Source: Prorocentrum cordatum
Lineage: Eukaryota; Sar; Dinophyceae; Prorocentrales; Prorocentraceae
Assembly: GCA_963575745.1 (NCBI GenBank)
Contig: CAUYUJ010014195.1
Coordinates: 1-64,000, forward strand
Length of the DNA stretch: 64,000 bases
Direction of reading: 5' to 3'
In this document: positions 19,818 to 31,412 of the stretch, in pieces
Layout of the letters: every line of letters begins with the position of its first letter
How positions within the stretch are numbered: position 1 is the stretch's first letter
Program-made: the position numbers and the translations under genes
The notes under the pieces: model-generated
What the model saw: the letters and a program-made list of their open reading frames with translations, nothing else
Databases searched by the model: none
What the model was told of the DNA's origin: nothing

Positions 19818-20140
19818 CGGCGGTGGACAAACCTCCCGTTCAGAACCCTCCCTTTGGCGGAAACGGCCTGGGACCGAAACCGGCGGACCTGGGGAGCCGC
19901 AAGAACGACGGCCGCGACGCCCTCCCGCGAACCGAAAACGGCCAATGCGCTAATCGACGTGTCTTGGACGTCTATCCCCAGTGCATGTTTCGGTGTCGTG
20001 CGTGTATATTTTCCGCAGCGTGAACAAAAATGCTCCTCGATGGCCCTGCCGATGAACGGATGGCCTGATGCCAAGATAACGAGGAACGGATGGCCTCGAT
20101 GCCCTGCCGATGAGTGCACACGTCCGAGCGATGCCAAGAT
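19818..20140 (+). repeat. Family L copy truncated at 19,963, then dispersed family K copy 1
   Basis: 19,818-19,963 matches family L up to AATCGACGTGTC but lacks the right end. From 19,970 the sequence matches K copies at 35.3 and 60.8 kb: GTGTCGTGCGTGT..., CCTCGATGG, then TGCACACGTCCGAGCGATGC at 20,112. Inside, ATGCCAAGATAACGAGGAAC occurs twice. Confidence 0.65.
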
Positions 20141-20291
20141 AACGAGGAACGGAGGGGCCTGTCTGGCCACGGCGGGCCCGGGCCAGATGAGCAGGCCCCA
20201 GGACACGCATCTCAGGAGCAGCCCGGAAGCTCAAGCCCCATCGGAGCCCAACAAAAGGTCCTTATCTCAGCGTCTCAGCAGCAAGACGACG

Positions 20292-21190
20292 CCTGAGAAC
20301 AGCCCAATCCGTGGGTGATTTGAAAATTGACACTGTGGATCTTGAGATCGGTTGTGGGATCGATCATGAGATCGATGGTGGAATCGATAGTGAGGACGAT
20401 TGTAAGGTCGATCGTGAGACCGAGAGTGAAATCGATTCAATGAGATAGATCGCGAGATCGCTCATGCGATCTCTAGTGGGTTCGCTCGTGAGATTGATAG
20501 TGAGCTCGATTGTGAGATCGATGGTGAGATCGATCGAGAAATCGGTAATGAGATCGATAGTGAGACCGATCGAAACGAAGGTCGACCAGGAACCCGGGAA
20601 TCATGGAACCTCGCCACCCTCCGAAGTCGGCCCGGAACCCGGATCCGGGAACCAAGGAACCCGGAACGGGAACCCGGGAACCCGGGAACCGAGCCTGCCA
20701 CCAACATCGGCGGGGAACTTTCGCCAAAGCCTTCAATTACACCTGAGAAAACCCCAATCAGTGGATGATTTGAAAATTGATACTATGGATCTTGAGATCG
20801 AATTTAAGATCGATAATGAGATCGATAGTGGAATCGATAGTGAGGACGATTGTAAGGTCGATCGTGAGACCGAGAGTGACATCGATTCAATGAGATCGAT
20901 AGTGAGATCGATCGCGAGATCGCTCATGCGATCTCTAATGAGATCGCTTGTGAGATTGAAAATGCGATCGATTGTGAGATCGACGGTTAGATCGATCGAA
21001 AAATCGGTAATGAGATCGATGGTGAGACCGATCGAAAAGAAAATCGACCAAAAAACCCGGGACCCTCGCCGCCCTCCGAAATCGGCCATGAACCCGGAAC
21101 CGGGAACCCGGGAACCCGGAGCAAAGAACCAAACCCAGCCTGCCACCAACATCGGCGGGGAACTTTCGCCGAATCCTTCAACTTCCGCTA
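20292..21190 (+). repeat. Two tandem copies of a ~450-bp block built on GATCGAT words
   Basis: Copy 1 starts at 20,292 and copy 2 at 20,742 (CCTGAGAA...GATTTGAAAATTGA...GGATCTTGAGATCG). Each holds about 250 bp of 12-bp GAGATCGATNGT words, then a GGAACCCGGG 10-bp repeat, then CCAACATCGGCGGGGAACTT. Arg/Ser-rich frames follow from the repeat and are not called genes. Confidence 0.85.
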
Positions 21191-22700
21191 GAACCCCTTC
21201 AGTGCAAGTACTGATTGGGGAATGAGGCTGCAAGACAGGGAAGCAAGGGCCTCGGAAGGCCACGCCGACTTTTTTTGCGAGCGGGGCGCGGCCAGCGAAA
21301 AAGAAGGTGGGCCAAAAAGGAAAGATGCACAAGTCACCGGAGAAGCACGCTCATCCTTGCTATTCGTGTTGCCCGAACATGACATGGACATAAACTGTTC
21401 GGAGGTACGGGCGGATCTCTCAGATCGACGCTGGAGCACCCTGGCGGCGCCTCCAGCTCGGCCCAGGCGCGCTCCGCGCGCCAGGGATGGAGGTCCAACG
21501 CAGATCCAAGAGATCAGCACGGACCTCCAGCAATTCATGCGCACCATTTTTCGCTCCTCGACTCTCCGACGGCACGTTCTTTCGATCCGGGTGCTCACCC
21601 TGGAGGCCTACCCCCCCAGGATCATTATGAGTGGACGCGGGATGGCAAACTGGTCCTGATCACAGGGTCGGGAGCTCCCAGGCCGAGGAGTGAAAGCAAT
21701 CACATCGTCGGATGTCTGGGCTGCAGAGGACGGATTAATACCCATAAACGTCACCGCTCATGGGTCCGCACGGATTTCATGGGTCGGCACTGGGTCCTCA
21801 TCCCTCGGGCGCGGAGCCCGGCAGGGGTCCAGCGCTAAGAACTCCGCGCGGACATCTAGAAACTTATGTTTCTGGACTGTTGTCGTAGACGGGACTATCA
21901 AACTGTGATTGTGCATTGTTTTACACTGCCGGGCTGCAGACGATGACGAACATACTTCTATGTTTGAGCCTCGGCGGAAACCGAGCGCGCCACAAATGTG
22001 GGGGTACACAGATCCGACTGAAGGGACCGAACAATCTTACACTGTCCCTGTGTAGGTGGCTATAGTAGGGTTCGGAAGTGCTGATTATCGTTCTTCTTGT
22101 CGGCCCCGCCCCACGATCCACCCACGATCGTGCCCTGCGATCCACCCGCGAACCCACCCCAAAACCCGCCCCGCGGCCCACCAACAACGTTTCGACAAAC
22201 ATGGGGCTGCGGCGGTCTCGTATGTGTTTCTGCCGTTCCTGATTTGTGCGTAAGGCGCTTGCGGCGGGTTTACGTATATTTGCAGTCGCGCCTCGCAAAC
22301 CACGGACGACCCCCGCCTCCTCACTAGTACCCGCAACTGCTGGGGCTGTGCATTCTACAAGCTGTTGTTCTTTTACTTGTCGAGGCTGGTGCACAAGGCC
22401 TGCACGGTGGGGATGCCCTCACCCCAAACTCAAGACGTGCGCTCGAGGCACATCAGTCGCCCCGTGCAGCAAATGGACTTTACAAACGCTCACACAACAA
22501 AAGCGGGAGCTGTGTCCCACCGAAGCAACGGTAACTCGAATGCCGGCGGCACCCGTGCGCCAACGCCACCACCAAATCAACACACTGTTTGCTTATCGCC
22601 CATGACTGCCCACACGCAAACCATACAACACCCCCAAATCCTGAACTTCCCGTGCCCCAAATATGTGTTTGTTTCCTGGTGACTGGAAGAGCAGCCCCTC
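21191..22700. other. Mostly unassigned DNA; weak + strand reading near 21,222-21,395
   Basis: A + strand frame from 21,222 reads protein-like to about 21,395 (for example SSLLFVLPEHDMDINCSEV) and meets a possible donor GAG|GTACGG. Family ties are unknown and no acceptor is convincing. The rest has short CCACCC and ATCCACC repetitions near 22,115-22,180 only. Confidence 0.3.
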
Positions 22701-22904
22701 ATCCTGCTTATCCCTAAGACCTAAGAAGTCTCCAATATGCCTTCAAGGGAGAAGACGGAGAAGGGGGACGAGGATGAGGAAGGAGGAGGAGGAATGAAGG
22801 AAGAGATAAGCAACTTGGCGATTGGAGCGGTTCTATACTTATTCCTGATGCGCTGCTGCGCTGGCACGGAGACGGGGTTTGCCACAGGCAGCTGGATACA
22901 ACGC

Positions 22905-23210
22905 TCACGCATAGAGACATGCGCGAGCTGTGCTGCGTACGCGATGAAAAAAGTCTCCTGGATGGCGGATCGCAAGAGTTCCTGGCCACGCTTCTCGAAG
23001 ATATCCATATAAAGCCTGTGGAGGTTGTCGAGGAGCTTGGCAAACTCCTGGGAATAAGATCAGGTCAAGGAGAATGGTAGGGTCCAGAGTGGGAACAGAA
23101 ACTCGCTGTCCAATATCAGCTCGCAATGCGTTGATTCTTCAGACCACGCAAGCACTCACAAACACTGATGGGCAGATCGAGCTGTAGAGGAACTGGGTGG
23201 GCTGACACAC
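22905..23210 (-). CDS. Candidate two-exon segment joined by a canonical GT-AG intron, product unrecognised
   Basis: Exon 2 starts at 23,047 after TTATTCCCAG with a good pyrimidine tract. It reads EFAKLLDNLHRLYMDIFEKR, then SAIQETFFIAYAAQLAHVSM, a helical, protein-like sequence. Exon 1 ends at 23,160 with ...SSICPSVF followed by GTGAGT. The 112-bp intron (23,159-23,048) joins them in phase 0. Exon 2 could end at GTGAGC near 22,907 or at GTATAG further on. Third positions are less G/C-biased than in the 46.5-48.2 kb gene. A pyrimidine-rich tract (purine-rich in sense) lies upstream at 23.27-23.60 kb. Borders are uncertain and the family is unknown. Confidence 0.45.
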
Positions 23211-23269
23211 TGGTTTCCCCAAGACGCTCCGAAAGGAACTTGCCGAAACGCTCCTCCCTCCTACATACC

Positions 23270-23600
23270 TGGTCTTTCCTCCCTCCAACCTCCATCCCAT
23301 ACTCCTCATCCTCTGTTCCTGTTTCGCCTTCTCCCCCTGTCCCCTCCCTTTTCCCTCGTCCTCATCCTCTTTGCCCCTAATCCACGCCCCCTTGATCCAT
23401 GTTTGCGATCGCCTGATACACCCACAGCCTCCATCCCCTCGTTCTCATGTTCCTCCCCCTCTTCCTCCTGCCCCCGCTGTCCTCCCTCCAGCCTCACCAT
23501 CGCCCCTCTTCGAACCTCCCCCCTTTCCCCCCGCATTCAGCCACCCTCGTTTGTGGCCTCCCTCCGTCCTCCAGCCTCCCTTCTGCCCCCCCCGTCCCCT
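23270..23600. repeat. Pyrimidine-rich stretch
   Basis: C/T-rich on the + strand, similar in texture to 1.4-1.85 and 32.8-33.0 kb. 23,380-23,417 matches 15,784-15,820 (ATCCACGCCCCCTTGATCCA and flanks). Confidence 0.6.
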
Positions 23601-24124
23601 GGACGCGTCAAATATGTGTCGGCGGCGCACCGCGTGGGGCACGACTTCGGCTCTTTCATCGGGCTGGTGTGCCCTTGTTTGGTGTAACACGGCCCCTCGG
23701 GACTGGCCAAAAAATTGCTGAGGCCTGGCAAACGGTGCTGCTGGTCAGTCGGAGCTGTGGTCTGGATGTTGGTGTCTGCGGCGGTCCACTTCCAATGCGG
23801 GGCTCTGGCCGCCTGGAGAAGCGCGAACAAACACACGGGTCAACATCGCAAACGGTGCCGTGTCGAGCTGTGCCGCCACGGGTCGCAATGGTTGCTAGCG
23901 TCTTGGGTTCCAAAGAGGAGGAGGAGGAGGAGGAGGAGGAGGAGGAGGAGGAGGAGGAGGAGGAGGAGAAGGAGGGGGGAAGGAGAGGAGGGGACAAAGT
24001 AGGCGCGGTCGCGTCATATCTAACGTCTTACCCTCCCTCCCACCCCTTACCATTGCGTAGACCTCCTCTTTATTCGCACAGTCGGATGTCGAGCAGGGTA
24101 ATAATCGCGAGAGGGTTCGCGATG
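23601..24124. repeat. Unassigned DNA with a (GAG)n tract at 23,916-23,975
   Basis: Apart from the GAG microsatellite no repeat or coding region is supported. Confidence 0.6.
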
Positions 24125-24305
24125 CATCGTAGAGCACGGCATAGCAGGGCGTAGAAGAGAACGGCAGAGTGTAGCATGCCATAGCATGGCGTGGCGTTGC
24201 GTAGTGAAGAATTGTATCGCAAAGCATTGCAACACAAATAATGGCATCGCACAGCGGCACATAACACAACACCGCACAGCATGTCCTGGCATGGCGCCGA
24301 GTTCG
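24125..24305. repeat. Degenerate 5-bp-period repeat (GCATA/GCATG words)
   Basis: Cut every five bases, the sequence reads GCATA, GCAGG, GCGTA, GCATG, CCATA and so on for about 35 words, mostly starting GC. Two more arrays with the same period but other words lie at 36.4 and 52.4-54.9 kb. Confidence 0.7.
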
Positions 24306-24648
24306 TTTTAGGGTAAATGGATCGCATTCGCGAGGTCTGGGCTGGTCTGGAATCGCAGCTCCATGTCTAGCTCCTTGGGCTCCCCGATAAGCCCCGCACA
24401 AGGCGGGGCTGATGGAGGGCATCCGCTGGCTCTGTTTTCAACATCGCCTTCTCAAAGCAGAAACGGAGCCCCTGGTTGATACTTCTTGACAACGACGACG
24501 CCCCAAAGTGGGGGGGGTATCTGCGGCCCAAAAATCGACGAATCGACACCGAATGTGTAATCACTTCCGATGGCTTCATCGCACAGCGGAATACCACATA
24601 TCATTGCATTGTATGCCGTGGCATGGCACTGGAAATCATGACGCCAGA

Positions 24649-24830
24649 GCTGCAGCGGGAGCACGATTAGGAACGAGCAGAAGCGCAGAAGGAGGCCAAC
24701 GCTGCAGCGGGAACACGATTCGGAACGAGCGGAAGCGCGGAAATGAGGCCAGCGCTGCAGCGGGAGCACAATTCGGAACGAGCGGAAGCCCGAAAATGAG
24801 GCCAGCGCTCAGCGGGAACAACATTTTGGC
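24649..24830. repeat. 52-53-bp tandem repeat, ~3.4 copies
   Basis: GCTGCAGCGGGAGCACGATT starts units at 24,649, 24,701 and 24,754, and a shortened unit at 24,807. Confidence 0.9.
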
Positions 24831-25218
24831 CAGACAACCAAAAGAAAACCCAACTCCCGGGAATCTTGTGTGAAAGAAGAATACGCGGAGGGGGGCCGGA
24901 CATCTCCCGGACGTCATCAGGGGAGAGAGGAGAATAGTATTCATATTCTGTAACTGTGGAGGAGGAGGAGATGGAGGAAGTGCGCCAGCCTTAGGGGACC
25001 AGGCACAAACGTAAATCACCCGAAAGATCCAATGCCTCCTACATCTTTTGCGATCTTCCCATCTACACCCCTATATTTCACTTATTACATCTAGCATATT
25101 ATTTGTATCTGCTGCGTCACGGGCACCACGCTAGCACCGCAGGCTCACGTCTTCGACAACGGCGACTTACGAGCACCGATCGACGACCACGACTCCGACT
25201 ACATCTCCAAACCCCGCA
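24831..25218. other. No feature recognised
   Basis: No repeat or convincing coding sequence; the A/C bias of the next region begins near 25,120. Confidence 0.5.
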
Positions 25219-27470
25219 TTGCATCTCAGGGAACGGGAAAGGAGAGCAGCAGCAAGAATGTTCCTAAGGATAGCATGGGCAAGAACGCTACCTGACCATT
25301 CTGAACACGACCATATACAAGTTGCACAACACCTACTGAACCAACATCACAGCGCACAACAACAACCACGACACACGACTACAGAGATGCACGGACAAAC
25401 CCCAGCACCCCGAGACAAAGGCAAAGGCAAGGCGAAACAGCAATCCCAGCAGCATTATGGAATTGGCAAAGGCTCCACTTGGCAGCCAATAGGCCACAGC
25501 GGGTACACCAACTACACGCAACCAGCACCGAATTCACACCCATCCCAAGCGACCCACACACACACCCAACAGACAACATACACCACCACACAGCACTATC
25601 AACATTCACATGGATCCATCCTCAGCGCACCCACAGCCAACGACGAGCGACCACCCCAATCAAAGGATCCAACAAAGACAAGACCGAGCGCACAACTGGC
25701 ACAACGACCAGCCACCACAGCCCTGCTTTGGTACCAATCCCGACCACGCAGCCTACGTCGACAGAGGAACGAGGACGCTCATTGACAGCATCCCTGAAGC
25801 ATACCACGACGGCGTACAGGACAAAGACAGACCAGGTGATGCACCATTGGAAATGAATGCATGGACCACATCCAAGACAGCAGACATCAGGAAGCTGGCC
25901 TCGCAAATCTTGGCCGTCGAAAAAGCTGGACAGACAGCTGACCACCTACGACGCAACTTAGAAGGTCATCAAGAAACAACTACTCGACCAACAGCCACAG
26001 CACGAACGACTACAACACATTCGACAGCTAAAGAATGACTACACATCATGCACTAGAATCTCCGAAATCACAATGAAGCAAGCACAGCAACGACACGACG
26101 ACAACTTCCGACCCACGAAAACCTACACTAACCTCGAAAAAAGCTCGTCAACCACAGACTGCACACACCCAGCCCACAAACTGCACGCACAACACCACCC
26201 AGAACTCAAGACATCCAACTCAGCAAACACCCAAACAGAAAAAACACCACTACAACTCCTCAAGATGCCGACAAGTCACGGCAAGCAAGAAGGCACAGCG
26301 AGGCTCAAGACGCTCTTGTACTTGACGATCTGCAAGCCAGCGGCACGATCATCCAAGAGCTACGAGCAGCCAACGAGCGCAAACCAAAAGACACACACAC
26401 ACACACATACAGCAACGACGCATCATGGCTGAAGATACCATGCAGCAACTACAAGCAGCCAACGACTACCTGCCAAACGACTGCCATGAAGCAAGAGAGC
26501 AAATACAACCACTACAACAAGCAGAGCTTCAACTTCAGGTGAACGAATTAACTACGATTTGGGTAGAAGAGCCCGAACAAAAACACGCACAACCCGCGAC
26601 CACGCAGGTGGAACAACGACACAAACCGGCAGATCGAAGGACGCACTGCACAAGCCCTCACCTAGCACACACAACTCCACCAAATCAAGCACACCTACAA
26701 TCAACTGGAGCAGCAAGCACAGCTACGCGCCAAGCAAGAAGAAGAGGCGAAACCAACCATAGCTGAGCTAAGACTAGAGCCCCACGCCCAACAACAACAA
26801 CAACAACAACAACTAGCAGCACAGCGACCTATCGACTAAAACAGACACGCCGAGAACATCATCAGAGCTGAACCCATGACAGAGGAGCACATGCAGCAAA
26901 CCATCCAACATGTCCACCACCGCTACCAGACACAACAAGCAGAACTACCCCAGAGACAAACACCTTACATCATAATGGCAGAGCACATCACCACCAACGA
27001 CAGCAAGAACAGCACATCGAGTACGAAGCACAACGGGCTCGTGCACAGTAAAGATGTGGCAACGATGTACCAGCAACAAGAGAAGCAGTGAACGCAGCAC
27101 AACGACCACAACAACACGCGACACACACGCTAACCAACTGCCAAGAAGAACGGGCGGCCCCAAACTACTATCCAGCGCGGCAGAGCCCCTCCACACAATC
27201 ACCAAGCACTACCAACAACAAGACAAAAATGCGCTTACATCCGGCGTCAGGCAACACAAGATCGAAAGGTACATCGAGGCACACGCACAATCGGAACAAT
27301 GTCACACACAAAGGAAACAAGAAGAGCTGCTAGACCTAATTCGACAAGCACACCAATCTGAACAGCTACCAGCAGTACCAGACCGCGACAACGAGCTTGA
27401 CGACTACATACGCATCAACCAACTAATAGACCACGGGCAAACCATACTCGACGAAGCGCAGTAATACCGA
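25219..27470 (+). pseudogene. A/C-rich coiled-coil region, possibly a retroelement ORF1 (gag-like), broken
   Basis: The + strand is strikingly rich in A and C. Protein-like stretches hop between frames: a Gly/Lys/Gln-rich start (KGKGKAKQQSQQHYGIGKG near 25,410), then an ordered block TLIDSIPEAYHDGVQDKDRP (about 25,777-25,836) and SKTADIRKLASQILAVEKAG (about 25,872), then long Gln/Glu/Ala/Leu heptad-like segments up to about 27,460. Such a layout fits an RNA-binding, coiled-coil ORF1 of a LINE or similar element, but no RT follows; a 330-bp satellite does. At least three frame changes are needed. A host coiled-coil pseudogene is the alternative. No family was recognised. Confidence 0.45.
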
Positions 27471-27989
27471 CAACGCCAACTTACACAACACGCTCAAGTG
27501 GAGAACAAAGTTGACCGACTACAATAATAAGTACGCGACATCATGGACACACTAACGGCTATCACAAATATGGGCGACTATAGGTACAACCATACAGAGC
27601 GACGTCGACATGCGCGACCTCACCAGCCGACAAGCACTATCACAAACCATCGACCCCTCTCAAGAACTACCAACTACACCAACCGAGCCACTCGCGCCCA
27701 GAGCACCACAATACACACCCACACCAGCCACACAAACCGAAATACATCCTACAGGTACGCGGCAACCGCGGACTCCAGAGCAGAGACGCAATACGCTACG
27801 CACGTCATGACTTCTGGTGGCGAACCGCGATACACAAACACTCCACAGCAACAAGCAATTGCGGTGCAGTACGAAGCACTCCACCAACCCACAGAAGAGA
27901 CAGATTACGCCCTACAGCGGCAAGCCACCATCAAGGCAAGTCCGAACGATCGACCTCAAGCATCACACTCACCACCCATGGGCGGAGAG
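27471..27989 (+). other. Continuation of the A/C-rich region without clear reading frame
   Basis: The composition stays A/C-rich and short Gln/Thr/Pro-rich frames persist, but no ordered domain can be picked out. It may be the tail of the pseudogene. Confidence 0.4.
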
Positions 27990-29450
27990 GGCTCTTGATG
28001 CTGAGGGTTATGGGTCGGGAGGTGTAATACCCGTATGGTCCGGGGTTGAACAAACAAGGCCTGGACAGCAACCCAAGAACTGCTACAAGGTTCGGTTACC
28101 TCTTCTTGCTGCATCCTGCACCTAAGACATTTTACTTTGAGATCCCCTGACCTACAGGCGAGACCCTATTTGTTCACATACGCGGTTGCATGAACAGCTC
28201 TTGCACGCCTGCATCTACACAGGCTAAGACAGGCCTGCCCAGCGGGCCAGCCTGTAGGCGTTCTTTCCTTTTCTTACTGCCCCGCAACCACGCATCACCG
28301 CCAGCCTCGCTCTGACCTTGGGAGTGGGGGGAGTGGAGTTTATGGGGATTGCGGGTCGGGAGATGTAGTACCTGTTTGGGGAAAAAAACAAAAACATTGG
28401 AAGCAGCCCAAGAACTGCTACACTGTTCGGCCAACCTCTTCTTGCTGCATCGTGCACCCAAGGCGTCTTACTTTAGGATCCCCTGACCTGCAGACGCGAG
28501 CCATTTTTTTACAAACTCAATTGCCCTAGCATCTTGCAAGCCTGTATAGACAGGCCGTGACAGGCCAGCCCACAGGGCAAACCTATAGGCGTTATTTCTC
28601 TGTTTTGCTACTCAGAAGCATGCATCACCGCCAGCCTCACTCTGTTTTTGGCGATGGGAGGAGAGTGTTATGTGATGGGTTGGGAGATGTAGTGCCTGTA
28701 TGGCTTGGGATTAACAACAAAAATACTGGGCAACAGCCCAAGAACTGCTACACGGTTCGGCCAACCTCTTCTGACTGCATCCTGCACCCAAGTCTTCTCA
28801 CTTTAGGACCCCCTGACCTGCAGACGCGAGCCATCTTTTTACAGACTCGGTTGCCCTAGCATCTTGCAAGCCTGTATAGACAGGCCGTGACAGGCCAGCC
28901 CACAGGGCAAACCTATAGGCGTTCTTTCTCGTGTTTCCTACCCACAAGCATGCATCATCGCCAGCCTCACTCTGTCCTTGGCGATGGGAGGAGAGTGTTC
29001 TGTGATGGGTTGGGAGAGGTAGTGCGTGTATGGTTTGGGATTAACAGAGATACTGGGCAACGACCCAAGAATTGCAACACGGTTCGGCAAACCTCTTCCT
29101 GCTGCGACCTGCACCCAAGGCCTTTTACTTCGGGATCCCCTGACCTGCAGGCGCGAGCCACATGTTTTACATAATCACTTGCACTGACAGACTGCAAGCA
29201 TGTATCCCTACAGGCTGTGACAGGCCAGCCCACAGGGCCAGCCGATAGGCGTTCTTGTATGTGTTGCTACCCCACAAACATGCATCACAGCCGGCCTCCC
29301 TCTGACCTTGGGGATGGAAGGAGGGGGTTCTGTGATTAATCATGGGGGCTCATCTTGCTTGGGAGGACGTACCTACAGTTTGGGGTCCACCTTAAACCCT
29401 GGGGAGCAACCCCAGAACTGCTTCTCATCACGGCTTCGTACCTAGCCACA
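27990..29450. repeat. 330-bp tandem satellite, ~4.4 copies
   Basis: The anchor TCTGACCTTG (or TCTGTTTTTG, TCTGTCCTTG) falls at 28,311, 28,641, 28,971 and 29,301, exactly 330 bases apart. The first copy is shorter (from about 27,990). The last is partial and diverged to about 29,450. Units contain GGGATTAACA, AGAACTGCTACA and GACAGGCCAGCCCACAGGG. Confidence 0.95.
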
Positions 29451-29511
29451 TGCATTGCCTTTTTCTGTTTACCTTTCCGAAGCGACACTGACCATTGATG
29501 GCGGGGTCGAA

Positions 29512-31412
29512 CATTGGGGGGTGAGATCGCAGTGGAACGGAGACCCCCAACCGGGAAATCGTCTCGTTTCGTTCGTGTCGTGCGTGCGGGCGAGGCGAAG
29601 CTGCGTGGGCACGCGAGAGGAATGAACCCGCCGTTGTTAGGGCGAAGTCCCAAAAAATGATTTTCCCCGGCCCGCCCGTCCGGCGGTGGCTCGCGGTGTC
29701 CCGCAGTGTCCCGTGGTGTCCGCCGTTGCTAAGGCGAAGTCAAGACAAATGATTCTCCCCCGCCCGCCCGCCGTCCGTCCGTCTGTCCGGCGGTGGCTCG
29801 CGGTGTCCCACGGTGTCCCGTGGTGTCCCGTGCTGTCCCGTTGAGTGAGATCGATAGTGAGATCGATAGATAGATCAATACTGAGATCCATGTGGTGCCC
29901 CGAGATGTCCCGTTGTTTTCCTTTAAGTGAGATCGATAGTGTGATCGATAGTGAGATCGATAGTGAGATCGACAGGTGTCCCGTGCTGTCCCGTGGTGGC
30001 CCGTTGAGTGAGATCGATCGTGAGATCGATAGATAGATCGATTATGAGATCGATGTGGTTCCCCGAGGTGGCCCGTGGTGTCTCAAAAAGTGAGATCGAT
30101 AGTGAGATCGATAATGAGATGGACAGGTGTCCCGTGGTGTCCCGTTGAGTGAGATCGATAGAGAGATCGATAGAGAGATCGATGTGGTGTCCCGAGGTGT
30201 TCCGTGGTGCCCTATGGTGTCTCGTTGAGTGAACATCGATAATGAGACCGAAAAAGAGATCGAGACGTGTCCCGCGGTGTCCCGTGGTGTCCCGTGATGT
30301 CACGTGGTGTCCCGTGGTGTCCCGCTGGCTGAGATCGATAGTGAGACCGACAAATGTCCCGTGGTGTCCCGTTGAGTGAGATCGATAGTGAGATCGATTG
30401 AGTAAGATGTTGGTTCCCCCCCCTCTCCCCCTCCCCCCACAACCTCCTTATCACCCGAAAGGTGGTCGTGTAGGCCGGAAGCTCGGGGGTACGATCGCAG
30501 TGGAACGGAAACTCCCAACCGGGAAATCGTTTCGTTTCGTTCGTGTCGTGCGTGCGGGCGAGGCACACCGGTGTGGGCGCGCGAGAGGAGTGAACCCGCC
30601 GTCGCTAGGGCGAAGTCAAGACAAATGGTTTTCCCCCGCCCGCCCGTCCGGCAGTGGCCCGCGGTGTCCCGCGGTGTCCTGTGGTGTCCCGTGGTGTCCC
30701 GTGGTGTCCGCCGTTGCTAGGGCGAAGTCAAGACAAATGATTCTCCCCCGCCCGCCCGTCCAGCGGTGGCTCGCGGTGTCCCGCGGTGTCCCGTGGTTTC
30801 CCGTGGTGTCCCGTTGAGTGAGATCGATAGTGAGATCGATACTGGGATCGATGTGGTGCCCCGAGGTGTCCCGTGGTGTCTCAAAAAAGGAGATCGATGG
30901 TGAGATGGACAGGTGTCCCGTGGTGTCCCGTTGAAAGAGATCGATTGGGAGGTCGATGCTGAGATCGATGTGGTGCCCCGAGGAGTCCCGTGGTGTCCCC
31001 CAAAAAGGGATCGACAGTGAGATCGATGGTGAGATGGACAGGTGTCCCGTGGTGTCCCGTGGTGTCCTGTTAAAACGAGATCGATAGTGAGATCGATAGC
31101 GAGATCGATGTGGTGTCCCGAGGTGTCCCGAGGGATCCCGTGGTGTCCCGTTGAGTGAGATCGATACTGAGATCGATAGTGAGACCGATAATGAGATCCA
31201 GAAATGTCCCGCAGTGTCCCGTGGTGTCCCCTGGTGTTCTGTGGTGTCCCGTTGAGTGAGATCGATAGCGAGATCGATGCTGAGATCGACAAGTGTTCCG
31301 TGGTGTCCCGTTGAGTGAGATCGATACTGAGATCGATTAAGTCAGATGGTCGTTCCCCCCTCTCCCCCCCCACAACCTCCTTCTCACCCGAAGGGTGGTC
31401 GTATTGGTACGA
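29512..31412 (+). repeat. Composite satellite, two direct copies of a ~950-bp higher-order unit
   Basis: Unit 1: module C (29,512-29,640), GGTGTCCCGT 10-bp repeats, GAGATCGATAGT 12-bp repeats, module D (30,405-30,475). Unit 2 repeats the order from 30,483 to 31,412. CAGTGGAACGG in module C is at 29,530 and 30,498 (968 apart); CACAACCTCC in module D is at 30,438 and 31,371. The two minisatellites alternate in short blocks. An inverted copy lies at 15.8-17.5 kb. Confidence 0.9.
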
